Positions 1 to 6,098 of a stretch of 8,361 bases of DNA are shown here, piece by piece. The stretch is from Pseudomonas sp. (GTDB lineage: Bacteria; Pseudomonadota; Gammaproteobacteria; Pseudomonadales; Pseudomonadaceae). How positions within the stretch are numbered: position 1 is the first letter of the stretch; every line of letters starts with the position of its first letter. The stretch lies in NCBI GenBank assembly GCA_003527165.1, contig DPSI01000211.1, forward strand, positions 2,669 through 11,029, written 5' to 3'. The translations under genes and the position numbers were made by a program. A model generated the notes under the pieces. It was not told the origin of the DNA. It saw nothing but the letters and a program-made list of their open reading frames with translations, and searched no databases.

Positions 1-351
1 CAGCTGGTGATCCCGGTGCAGACGGAGTTTCTGGCAATGAAAGGCCTCGAGCGGATGATCAGCACGCTCAGCATGATCAACCGATCGCGCAAGCAAGCAT
101 TGCCCTACACCATCGTGCCGACCATGTTCGACCGCCGCACCCAGGCCTCGATGAATACCCTGAAAGTCCTGCGTAACGGCTACCAGGCCAATCTCTGGCA
201 GGCCTTCATTCCGATCGACACGCGCTTGCGCGATGCCAGTCGCGCTGGCGTCACGCCGTCGCAGCATGATCCCAACAGCCGAGGCGTGCTTGCCTACCGC
301 GCGTTGCTAAAAACGCTTCTGGCTGCGCAAGTTTCGCCGCAGGTCGCCTGA
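1..351 (+). CDS. parC: ParA-family ATPase, ParC type, C-terminal part (5'-truncated by window)
   Basis: Frame 1 is open from the first base to a TGA at 349-351, giving the last 116 residues of a protein whose N-terminus, with the Walker motifs, lies before the window. The visible part fits the C-terminal third of ParA/MinD-type ATPases: a stretch on learning the value of targets such as IPVQTEFLAMKGLERM, then a TIVPTMFDRRT segment, then the FIPIDTRLRDAS region typical of the family. ParA-type proteins placed next to a ParP-like CheW-domain gene and cheW are known in polar flagellates as ParC, which puts chemotaxis arrays at the cell pole by ATP-dependent self-organisation. The family is clear from the sequence. 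The ParC role, rather than chromosome or plasmid partition, is inferred from the neighbours. It is not the topoisomerase IV subunit that shares the name. Confidence 0.85.
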   Translation, partial: QLVIPVQTEFLAMKGLERMISTLSMINRSRKQALPYTIVPTMFDRRTQASMNTLKVLRNGYQANLWQAFIPIDTRLRDASRAGVTPSQHDPNSRGVLAYRALLKTLLAAQVSPQVA

Positions 352-441
352 ATGACGACGTACGGGCCTGATCACGGCTCAAGTTCGCTGTGGTTGCGGC
401 CGATAGCCTATCCAGTTGGTTCGCACGAGTTGGGTTCATGA
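352..441 (+). CDS. Possible 29-aa coupling ORF between parC and parP
   Basis: An ATG follows the parC stop directly (TGA 349-351, ATG 352-354) and opens a 29-codon frame ending in TGA at 439-441. That stop overlaps the preferred parP start in an ATGA at 438-441. A weak AGGT at 341-344 lies 7 bases ahead. The peptide (starts MTTYGPDHGSSS) has no hydrophobic stretch, no cysteine and no motif that I recognise. The parP start at 438 has no good Shine-Dalgarno sequence of its own, so this frame could deliver ribosomes to it. It may also be a chance frame in a short spacer. I list it for its geometry only. Confidence 0.25.
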   Translation: MTTYGPDHGSSSLWLRPIAYPVGSHELGS

Positions 442-1265
442 GCCGTACCGTTCTTAAAGAAAGCCGTTCGCAACAGACGCTGCAGTCCTATCTCGACGCG
501 CTCTTGCAAGATGCCGTCATGGAGTTGACCGAATCGGTCAGCCACGATGAGTTCCAGGCCGCCGTGCTCGAAGAGCAACAACGCGACGTTCAGCGGGTCG
601 TCCCGCTGCGGCAGGTTGCGCCGCCCGAGCCCGCATTGATTCCCGTGCCTGCGCCAGTGATAGCCGAGCCGGAGCTGCTCGAACTGCAGCCTGAAATGCC
701 GGCAGAGCCGTTGCCGGTACGGGTCGAGCCGATTGCCAATTTCGAGTCGCAGGGGCAGGTGCCTGGTGGCCCGCCAGCGCACCGGAGCGGCCAGCCGGAG
801 TGGGGCGAGGAGCCGTTCGAGTGTCTGCTGTTCGACGTGGCCGGCCTGACGTTGGCGGTGCCGCTGGTCAGTCTCGGCTCGATCTATCCGCTCGCCGGAC
901 AGGATCTGACCCCGCTATTTGGCCAGCCCGCCTGGTTTCTCGGGATATTGCCGAGCCAGGCCGGCAACCTGAAGGTACTGGATACCGCCCGCTGGGTCAT
1001 GGCTGAGCGGTATCGCGATGATTTTCGCGAGGGGCTTCAATATGTGATCTCGGTACAGGGCTATGAGTGGGGGCTGGCAGTGCATCAGGTCAGTCGCTCG
1101 ATCCGCCTGGACCCGAAAGAAGTCAAGTGGCGTACCCAGCGTACCCAGCGGCCTTGGTTGGCCGGGACGGTGATCGATCATATGTGCGCGCTGGTGGATG
1201 TGGCCGCGCTTGCAGAGCTGATCGCCAGCGGCGCGACCCGTCATCTCAAGGGCGTCCCGTCATAA
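438..1265 (+). CDS. parP: CheW-domain array-anchoring protein, ParP type
   Basis: The protein has 275 residues from the ATG at 438. An N-terminal helix-like segment (residues about 12-55, containing LQSYLDALLQDA) is followed by a proline- and glutamate-rich linker (about 55-125) and a C-terminal CheW-like domain (about 127-265), with FECLLFDVAG at its start and VIDHMCALVDVAALAELI near its end. This layout matches ParP, which joins ParC to chemoreceptor arrays: the N-terminal part binds ParC and the CheW-like AIF domain binds CheA and receptors. It lies just after parC and before cheW. An in-frame GTG at 390 would add 16 residues; I prefer 438 because the LQSYLDALLQDA segment then sits close to the N-terminus, as I recall for Pseudomonas homologues. 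Neither start has a strong ribosome binding site. The domain is clear; the ParP name rests on layout and context. Confidence 0.85.
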   Translation: MSRTVLKESRSQQTLQSYLDALLQDAVMELTESVSHDEFQAAVLEEQQRDVQRVVPLRQVAPPEPALIPVPAPVIAEPELLELQPEMPAEPLPVRVEPIANFESQGQVPGGPPAHRSGQPEWGEEPFECLLFDVAGLTLAVPLVSLGSIYPLAGQDLTPLFGQPAWFLGILPSQAGNLKVLDTARWVMAERYRDDFREGLQYVISVQGYEWGLAVHQVSRSIRLDPKEVKWRTQRTQRPWLAGTVIDHMCALVDVAALAELIASGATRHLKGVPS

Positions 1266-1318
1266 ACGAATTGAACAACCAAGGGGCGCGCCAGCGTTCC
1301 GAGTAACCAACAGAATCG

Positions 1319-1332
1319 ACCGCCACAGCGGT
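1319..1332 (+). promoter_or_regulatory. Small hairpin just upstream of the cheW ribosome binding site
   Basis: ACCGC (1319-1323), a CACA loop and GCGGT (1328-1332) form a perfect 5-bp inverted repeat. It ends 8 bases before the strong AGGTGGGG (1341-1348), which lies 2 bases before the cheW ATG at 1351. It sits in the 85-bp spacer between parP and cheW, where I see no convincing promoter. It could affect mRNA stability or ribosome access, but so short a stem is common by chance. Confidence 0.2.
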
Positions 1333-1350
1333 ATATGAAGAGGTGGGGCT

Positions 1351-1830
1351 ATGAAGATGACTTCCGCGCAGGGTTCCGAGGATCCGGTACTGCAGTGGGT
1401 AACCTTCCGTCTGGACAACGAGACCTATGGCATCAACGTGATGCAGGTCCAGGAAGTGTTGCGCTATACCGAAATAGCACCGGTGCCGGGCGCGCCAAGC
1501 TATGTGCTTGGCATTATCAACCTGCGCGGCAACGTGGTCACCGTGATCGATACGCGCCAGCGCTTCGGTCTCGAGGCGGCGCCAGTGTCCGACAACACCC
1601 GCATTGTCATCATCGAGGCGGATCGCCAAGTGGTCGGCATTCTGGTCGATAGCGTCGCCGAGGTGGTCTACCTGCGTCAGTCGGAAATCGAAACCGCACC
1701 CAACGTCGGGAATGACGAGTCGGCGAAGTTCATCCAGGGCGTCTGCAACAAGAACAACGAGCTGCTGATTCTGGTCGAACTGGACAAGATGATGAGCGAA
1801 GAAGAATGGGCGGAACTTGAGAGCATCTGA
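1351..1830 (+). CDS. cheW: Chemotaxis coupling protein CheW
   Basis: This is a single CheW domain of 159 residues, the normal size. Family features include LQWVTFRLDNETYGINVMQV (about 14-33), the GIINLRGNVVTVID segment with the conserved NLRG (57-60), and GILVDSVAEVV (96-106) before a C-terminal GVCNKNNELLILVELDKMM. CheW is cytoplasmic and bridges methyl-accepting chemoreceptors to the histidine kinase CheA, building the hexagonal signalling array. The ATG at 1351 is supported by AGGTGGGG 2 bases upstream. It lies between parP and the DUF2802 gene, three bases before the latter, so the last two genes are almost certainly cotranscribed. Confidence 0.97.
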   Translation: MKMTSAQGSEDPVLQWVTFRLDNETYGINVMQVQEVLRYTEIAPVPGAPSYVLGIINLRGNVVTVIDTRQRFGLEAAPVSDNTRIVIIEADRQVVGILVDSVAEVVYLRQSEIETAPNVGNDESAKFIQGVCNKNNELLILVELDKMMSEEEWAELESI

Positions 1831-1833
1831 TAC

Positions 1834-2247
1834 ATGATCGCCTCGCTGGTTGCGGCGGTCGTCGCGCTTGCCTTGTGCTGCCTGGCATTGCTGGGTTGCT
1901 GCATCTGGCTGTTCCGACGCCAGCGGCAGCAGGCCGAGTTGCAAGCGCGTGAGGATGCTGCGCGTGACAAGCGCATCAAGGCGCTCGGCGCTCGGCTGGA
2001 TACCTATCTGGAAGGCAGCGTACGCATGGGCAAAGACTTGCATGAGCTGTCGCGCATCGTCGCACCGCTGCCAGAGAAGCTCAGCCAGCTCGAACAGCGC
2101 GATCCGAACAATTTCTCCTTCTCCCAGGCCGCCAAGCTGGTCGGCATGGGCGCCAGCGTCGACGATCTCACGCAATCCTGCGGGCTGTCTCAGTCGGAAG
2201 CCGAACTGATGCGCAAGCTGCATCAGGCGCGCCGTAACCCGGACTAG
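1834..2247 (+). CDS. DUF2802 membrane-anchored protein of the chemotaxis operon
   Basis: The protein has 137 residues. An N-terminal transmembrane helix (about 2-27, with three cysteines: CC at 15-16 and CC at 22-23, so four in all) is followed by a basic RRQRQQ stop-transfer stretch and a charged, heptad-like helix (about 30-90). The C-terminal segment (about 94-130, FSFSQAAKLVGMGASVDDL onward to ELMRKLH) matches my memory of DUF2802 and looks like a small helix-turn-helix-like bundle. The positive residues after the helix predict an inner-membrane protein with its body in the cytoplasm. It starts three bases after the cheW stop, with only a weak GAGAG upstream, suggesting translational coupling. 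The function is unknown. Repeated placement beside cheW suggests a link to arrays or the flagellar pole, which is inference. Confidence 0.8.
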   Translation: MIASLVAAVVALALCCLALLGCCIWLFRRQRQQAELQAREDAARDKRIKALGARLDTYLEGSVRMGKDLHELSRIVAPLPEKLSQLEQRDPNNFSFSQAAKLVGMGASVDDLTQSCGLSQSEAELMRKLHQARRNPD

Positions 2248-2386
2248 CCATCCTCTGTTCTTGGCGTCTCGATTGCGAAACGTATGTCCGGTCCTCAGGC
2301 CGTGGCAATGAACGATATCAGCAATGCTTCCTCCAACCTGTACAAGGCTTCGCCGTGTCTGGTGCAGGCCGTGCCCGACCGCGGGC

Positions 2387-2392
2387 AGGAGG
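2387..2392 (+). promoter_or_regulatory. Strong Shine-Dalgarno fixing the rhodanese start
   Basis: AGGAGG lies 5 bases before the ATG at 2398. The frame is also open upstream to an ATG at 2284, but that start has no comparable site and would bury the signal peptide behind 38 polar residues. Confidence 0.75.
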
Positions 2393-2397
2393 ATGTG

Positions 2398-2838
2398 ATG
2401 CTGCGCATTCTGATGTTGTGTCTATTGGTTGGCCCGACCTGGCTCTGCGCGGCGGAAGCGCCGGAGGAAGTCGAAGGTGCAATGACCATCAATGTGTACC
2501 AGGCCAGACAGCTCCACGAGCTTGGCGCGGTCTTCGTCGACGTACGCCCGAGTCGCGAGTGGAGCTGGGGGCATGTGGAAGGCGCGGTGCACATGGATCT
2601 GGCGCAGGAGTTCCTGGGGCTGTCGCGTGCCGAATGGCCAAGAACCGTGCCGCTGGTGGTCTATTGCGATAGCGAAGTCTGTCCCGCCAGTGCCGAGGCG
2701 GTTCGTCTTGCCGTCGCGTGGGGATACGAGCAGGTGTTCTATTTCCGCCAAGGCTACTTTGCCTGGGTGTTGGCGGATTTCCCGCAGGAGAAGGGGCGAT
2801 TCAACGGGCTCACCACACTTAACGCTCAGGCCCATTGA
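2398..2838 (+). CDS. Exported single-domain rhodanese-like protein
   Basis: From the ATG at 2398 the protein has 146 residues. It opens with a hydrophobic signal peptide (MLRILMLCLLVGPTWLCA, likely cut near A18/A19) and continues with a rhodanese domain (about 28-132): LGAVFVDVRPSREWSWGHVEG (42-62, the conserved D-R and GH positions), the VVYC active-site strand with likely catalytic Cys90, and a loop holding a second cysteine (CDSEVC, 90-95). The domain ends in AWGYEQVFYFRQGYFAW. Rhodaneses carry sulfur as a cysteine persulfide or act as sulfur-binding or redox modules. With a signal peptide this one should act in the periplasm, where its partner is unknown. The unrelated ATG at 2284 is rejected as the start (no Shine-Dalgarno). 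Its end overlaps the convergent FlhB-like gene by 20 bases. The family is certain; the substrate is not visible. Confidence 0.88.
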   Translation: MLRILMLCLLVGPTWLCAAEAPEEVEGAMTINVYQARQLHELGAVFVDVRPSREWSWGHVEGAVHMDLAQEFLGLSRAEWPRTVPLVVYCDSEVCPASAEAVRLAVAWGYEQVFYFRQGYFAWVLADFPQEKGRFNGLTTLNAQAH

Positions 2839-3142
2839 GCCGTGGAGTGGCGGGCGAATCTCCTTGCTCGGTGAAGCCTGACGGGCATTTGCCTTTCAGG
2901 TACCAGGCAAATGCGATGATCTCGGCGATGGTGCGATAAAGCGCCTCGGGAATGGCATCGCCTAATTCCAGGCGTGCCAGCAGCTTCACCAGTTCGGCAT
3001 TTTCATAGATCGGCACCTCATGCTCGCGGGCGATCGCCAGTATCGCTTCGGCCAGCTCGTCGTCGCCCTTGGCCGACAGGGTTGGCGTGTTGGCCCCGTC
3101 GTATGTGAGCGCGATGGCCTGACGCGGTGTATTGGCGGTCAT
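2819..3142 (-). CDS. FlhB C-terminal domain-like protein (stand-alone FlhBc)
   Basis: This 107-residue protein matches only the cytoplasmic C-terminal domain of the export-switch protein FlhB/EscU. Residues 9-84 run through AIALTYDG, TLSAKGDDELAEAILAIARE, HEVPIYENAELVKLLARLELGDAIPEALYR and a final AEIIAFAWYL. There are no membrane segments, and the NPTH autocleavage motif that precedes this region in FlhB is absent; the nearest match (NTPT, 18-21) lies inside the domain. Full FlhB binds export substrates and changes specificity when FliK signals hook completion. The ATG overlaps the fliK-like stop (ATGA at 3139-3142), so it is probably translated by coupling, having only weak GGA upstream. 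This protein may bind FliK-like proteins or export substrates, or regulate FlhB. That is inference from homology and pairing. Confidence 0.88.
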   Translation of the reverse strand: MTANTPRQAIALTYDGANTPTLSAKGDDELAEAILAIAREHEVPIYENAELVKLLARLELGDAIPEALYRTIAEIIAFAWYLKGKCPSGFTEQGDSPATPRLNGPER

Positions 3143-4662
3143 GCGGTTTCATCCACGAAGCGTTGATCCAGAGAAGTGCGGGGGCCTTGCGGCGGCGTGC
3201 CCTGCCGGCAGGCCAGGTCGCTGACGTCCAACCCGGCCGTGACCAGTCGCTGACGCAGGTGATCGAGTTCGGCTGTAATCAGCTCGGCGGTGCCGCTGCG
3301 CTCTGCCCATATCTGACTCGACAGGCTGCCCTTGAACAGCTGCGCCTGAACCTGCAGCGGGCCCAGGGGCGCGACGTCGAAGGCAAGCTCGACTTTCCAG
3401 AGGGTCTCCGGTTTCTCCTTGCGGTCGTGCTGGGGCTCTTCTTCGCGCTGAAGCTTCACCTGCAGCGGGACGATATCGCGCTGGTCACGCATCGGCACTT
3501 CGATCTGCCAGGTCGTGACCTGGGTGCCGTCAGGGTTGGTCTGGGTCTGGGCGAGGCTGGACAGCTGGTGCGTCTGGAGCCGCGATACCGCGGCAGCGGC
3601 AAGCTTCAATAACAGTTCCAGATCGGCCTCGTCGTCTACGTTCGGCGATAACCGGCTCGGTAGCGGAAAGTTTTGCGCCAGATGACGCGCGTTCGGCTGA
3701 CCCAGCGCACCCAGGGCATTACGGGCAAATGCCGGCAGCGCCTGGCCGAGTGCCCCGCCGGCCTGCGCGGCGGCCAGCGGGCCGCCAGCCGGTAGCCCGG
3801 GCAATTGAGCGATCAGGCGGAGCAGGGCAGCTTTCATATCAGTTGGCAGATGATCTGCCTGGCCGCTCAACAGGCTGGCTTCGAGAAAGACACCGCTGCG
3901 TGCCAATGCCTGTGCCAAGGTTTTGGCATCACCGAGCTGTTGCATCTCCGGAACCAGGCCGAGCAGGCGCTCGGCCGCACCGCGCAATGGGTCGGGCAAT
4001 GCCGAGCCGGATCCGAGCGCACCAAGCAGCCCTTCGATAGAGCCTTGGCGGCTGTGCTGTGCGGTCAGCTGTTGGCCCAGCACCAACTGATCGAGACGAC
4101 CGCTCAGTGGCATGAACGACAGCGACTGGTCGCCCTGGACGCGGGCGGTGATCAGGCTGCCCGGCGCAAGCGGTATGGCTGATTCGACATTCAGCTTCTG
4201 TCCGGCGAGCGGTGAATTGAGCAGGCTGATCACCACCTTGAAGAGGATTCTCCCGTCCTGCTGCGTCTGCTGGCTGGCCGTCACTTTTCCCTGCACCACC
4301 GTGCCGAGCGGAAGCTGACCGAGATCGATGCTGCTCTGTGGCTGACGGTTGCCGGGTTGCAGTGCGGCGATCAGGCGCGTGTCGGAAACAGCGGTGATGA
4401 GCATTGCCGCTCCAGGCGCTGCGGCTTTCGGGCTGCTGGTCTCGACGGTGGCCTGGCGTCCGTTGTTCATGGTCAGACGCAGTGTCAGCTGAAAGGTCTG
4501 CAGCGCTTCCTTGATGCTGATGACCTCGGCCTCGGCGCTTTCCCCTGCGACGAGCAACCCCTGCATCGGCTGCAGCAGTTTCAACGCCATGTCGGCCGAA
4601 GTCGCGGTCGGGCGAGACGGGCCGGAGGCGGGGATTGCCTGGGTACTTTTGATCTCGGTCAT
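3139..4662 (-). CDS. FliK-like flagellar hook-length control protein
   Basis: The protein has 507 residues. The N-terminal and central part is rich in Ala, Leu, Gln, Gly and Pro, with little predicted fixed structure (for example GLPAGGPLAAAQAGGALGQA). The C-terminal Flg_hook-type domain lies at about 398-490, with the family hallmark WKVELAFDVAPLGPLQVQ (422-439, including LGPL) followed by a predicted helix region ending in ACRQG. FliK family proteins measure hook length and trigger the FlhB switch. Pseudomonas has its standard fliK in the main flagellar cluster, so this is probably a paralogue and I give no symbol. It overlaps the FlhBc gene by four bases. The start at 4662 has only a weak AAGTAAAG upstream. 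Expression is divergent from ccmA. A different role in secretion cannot be excluded. Confidence 0.85.
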   Translation of the reverse strand: MTEIKSTQAIPASGPSRPTATSADMALKLLQPMQGLLVAGESAEAEVISIKEALQTFQLTLRLTMNNGRQATVETSSPKAAAPGAAMLITAVSDTRLIAALQPGNRQPQSSIDLGQLPLGTVVQGKVTASQQTQQDGRILFKVVISLLNSPLAGQKLNVESAIPLAPGSLITARVQGDQSLSFMPLSGRLDQLVLGQQLTAQHSRQGSIEGLLGALGSGSALPDPLRGAAERLLGLVPEMQQLGDAKTLAQALARSGVFLEASLLSGQADHLPTDMKAALLRLIAQLPGLPAGGPLAAAQAGGALGQALPAFARNALGALGQPNARHLAQNFPLPSRLSPNVDDEADLELLLKLAAAAVSRLQTHQLSSLAQTQTNPDGTQVTTWQIEVPMRDQRDIVPLQVKLQREEEPQHDRKEKPETLWKVELAFDVAPLGPLQVQAQLFKGSLSSQIWAERSGTAELITAELDHLRQRLVTAGLDVSDLACRQGTPPQGPRTSLDQRFVDETA

Positions 4663-4680
4663 CTTTACTTAAACGCTCTT

Positions 4681-4698
4681 ACAACCTTTCGCCGTTGT
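4681..4698. repeat. Short palindrome between the fliK-like gene and ccmA
   Basis: ACAAC (4681-4685) and GTTGT (4694-4698) form a perfect 5-bp inverted repeat around an 8-base spacer (CTTTCGCC). It lies 18 bases upstream of the fliK-like start. It could be an operator for either divergent gene, but five pairs is weak evidence. Confidence 0.2.
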
Positions 4699-4703
4699 GG
4701 CCT

Positions 4704-4730
4704 TTGGTGCACGGGCTCGGCATGTATAAT
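4704..4730 (+). promoter_or_regulatory. Candidate sigma-70 promoter for the ccm operon
   Basis: A perfect TATAAT at 4725-4730 is preceded by TTGGTG (4704-4709) with a 15-base spacer. This spacer is short for a sigma-70 promoter, so the -35 match is uncertain. The bases after the box (TCCGGCCGCCC) are GC-rich, which in other promoters goes with stringent control; that is inference here. Start of transcription would fall near 4737, giving a leader of about 58 bases to the ccmA GTG. Confidence 0.5.
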
Positions 4731-4737
4731 TCCGGCC

Positions 4738-4768
4738 GCCCGGCCTGCCATCGGTATAGCGGCCGGGC
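4738..4768 (+). repeat. GC-rich inverted repeat in the ccmA leader
   Basis: GCCCGGCC (4738-4745) and GGCCGGGC (4761-4768) are exact reverse complements around a 15-base loop. A bulged T allows two further pairs inward. It would form a stable stem in the ccmA leader, 12 bases ahead of the GAGGT Shine-Dalgarno (4781-4785). No U-run follows, so it is not a clear terminator; the following CTCCTTTC is only pyrimidine-rich. It may be a leader structure or a two-fold operator site. Confidence 0.45.
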
Positions 4769-4794
4769 TCCTTTCATCTTGAGGTAGCCCTAGC

Positions 4795-5430
4795 GTGTCC
4801 AGTCCCTTACTAGAAGCTGTGGCGCTTTCCTGCGAGCGGGACTGGCGTCTCCTGTTCGAGAGCTTCACCACCACCATCCTGCGTGGCGACCGCATCGGCC
4901 TGATCGGCCCCAACGGCAGTGGCAAGACCAGCCTGTTGCGGTTGCTGTCCGGCCTGATGCAGCCGACCGCGGGAGAAGTGCTGCTCAATGGGCGCGGCCT
5001 GGAAAGCCAGCGCGGTGAGCTGGCCCGCAATCTGTTGTGGATCGGCCATGCGGCGGGTATCAAGGGGCTGCTCACCGCCGAGGAAAACCTTACCTGGCTA
5101 TGCGCACTGCATCAGCCTGCGACGCGCGATGCGATCTGGCAAGCGCTTGATGCGGTGGGATTGCGCGGCTTCGAGGATGTGCCTTGTCATACGCTTTCGG
5201 CCGGCCAACAACGCCGTGTCGGTCTGGCCCGGCTGTATCTATCCCCGCCGCCCTTGTGGATTCTCGATGAACCCTTCACCGCTCTGCCGATGATGGGCGT
5301 GGCACAACTCGAACGGCACCTGACGTCCCATTGCGAGCAGGGCGGTATGGTCGTGCTGACGACCCATCATTCGCTTATCGAAAAACCGGCGGGCTTCCGC
5401 GAAATCGATCTGGGGCAGCGAGCCGCATGA
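4795..5430 (+). CDS. ccmA: Cytochrome c biogenesis ABC transporter ATP-binding protein CcmA
   Basis: The 211-residue protein is of normal family length. Visible motifs are Walker A GPNGSGKT (38-45), the signature LSAGQQRR (134-141), Walker B LWILDEP (154-160) and the switch histidine in LTTHH (near 191). CcmA drives the CcmABCD complex, which uses ATP to release holo-CcmE from CcmC. It starts with GTG at 4795, with GAGGT nine bases ahead (4781-4785). The D-loop is unusual: family members have FTALD or FTAID after Walker B, whereas this protein has FTALP (Pro165) followed by Met-Met. The stop overlaps the ccmB start (ATGA at 5427-5430). Confidence 0.96.
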   Translation: MSSPLLEAVALSCERDWRLLFESFTTTILRGDRIGLIGPNGSGKTSLLRLLSGLMQPTAGEVLLNGRGLESQRGELARNLLWIGHAAGIKGLLTAEENLTWLCALHQPATRDAIWQALDAVGLRGFEDVPCHTLSAGQQRRVGLARLYLSPPPLWILDEPFTALPMMGVAQLERHLTSHCEQGGMVVLTTHHSLIEKPAGFREIDLGQRAA

Positions 5431-6098
5431 GTAACGTCTTCACGCTGCTGCTGGCTCGCGAAACCCGTCTGCTGTTCCGCCGCCCGGCGGAACTGGCCAA
5501 CCCGCTGGTGTTCTTCGCCATCGTCATCGCCCTGTTTCCCTTGGCGGTCGGCCCCGAGTCGCAATTGCTACAGACGATTTCACCAGGCCTGATTTGGGTG
5601 GCTGCGCTATTGGCGGTGCTGCTCTCGTTGGACGGGCTGTTCCGTAGCGATTTCGAGGACGGCTCGCTCGAACAGTGGGTCGTTTCGCCGCACCCTCTGG
5701 CACTTCTGGTACTCGCCAAGGTGCTGGCACACTGGATGTTTTCGGGGCTGGCGCTGGTTCTGTTGGCTCCGCTGCTGGGGCTCATGCTGGGAATGCCGGT
5801 CAGCGCACTGCCGGTGCTGCTGGTGTCGCTGCTGCTGGGTACGCCGGTCCTCAGCCTGCTGGGTGCGGTGGGGGCGGCGTTAACCGTCGGGCTCAAGCGT
5901 GGCGGTCTCCTATTGGCGTTACTCATTCTTCCGCTCTATATCCCCGTGCTGATTCTGGGCAGCGGGGCGCTGCAGGCAGCGTTGCAAGGGCTACCTGCGC
6001 TCGGTCACCTATTATGGCTTTCCAGCCTGACTGCTCTGGCGGTTACCCTGACACCTTTTGCGATAGCGGCTGGCCTGAAAATAAGCGTCGGCGAATGA
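5427..6098 (+). CDS. ccmB: Haem exporter membrane subunit CcmB
   Basis: The ATG at 5427 overlaps the ccmA stop and gives 223 residues, the normal CcmB length. The sequence starts [20 protein letters not shown], followed by [19 protein letters not shown], and contains about six membrane helices, with a cytoplasmic [14 protein letters not shown] segment (about 75-88) that is strongly conserved in the family. CcmB is the membrane partner of CcmA in the CcmABCD complex that frees haem-loaded CcmE. A frame open further upstream inside ccmA is not used because it would duplicate codons of ccmA. Translation is probably coupled to ccmA. After its stop comes the only sizeable gap in the ccm chain. Confidence 0.96.
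   Translation: MSNVFTLLLARETRLLFRRPAELANPLVFFAIVIALFPLAVGPESQLLQTISPGLIWVAALLAVLLSLDGLFRSDFEDGSLEQWVVSPHPLALLVLAKVLAHWMFSGLALVLLAPLLGLMLGMPVSALPVLLVSLLLGTPVLSLLGAVGAALTVGLKRGGLLLALLILPLYIPVLILGSGALQAALQGLPALGHLLWLSSLTALAVTLTPFAIAAGLKISVGE

Noticed and set aside
390..437. GTG at 390 as the parP start
   Set aside because: In frame but without a Shine-Dalgarno, and the extra 16 residues (VAADSLSSWFARVGF region) do not look like the family N-terminus. It is kept as a secondary possibility.
1246..2223. 325-codon minus-strand open frame across cheW and the DUF2802 gene
   Set aside because: It lies opposite two well-supported genes, and its protein is low-complexity (many His, Gln, Asp and Arg) with no recognised domain. 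It is typical of antisense frames in GC-rich coding DNA.
2284..2397. ATG at 2284 as the rhodanese start
   Set aside because: No ribosome binding site, and it would place the signal peptide 38 residues inside the protein; AGGAGG at 2387-2392 marks 2398.
3127..3612. Plus-strand open frames inside the fliK-like gene (also 3729-4182, 4357-4782)
   Set aside because: These are antisense to a gene with a clear FliK C-terminal domain; none shows a domain or a good start.
4738..4780. Rho-independent terminator
   Set aside because: The stem is good, but it is followed by CTCCTTTCATCTT and not by a T-run, and it lies after a -10 box in front of ccmA.
5331..5426. Longer ccmB frame starting inside ccmA
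   Set aside because: The upstream part only reads ccmA codons out of frame. The ATG at 5427 gives the usual length and the usual ATGA overlap.
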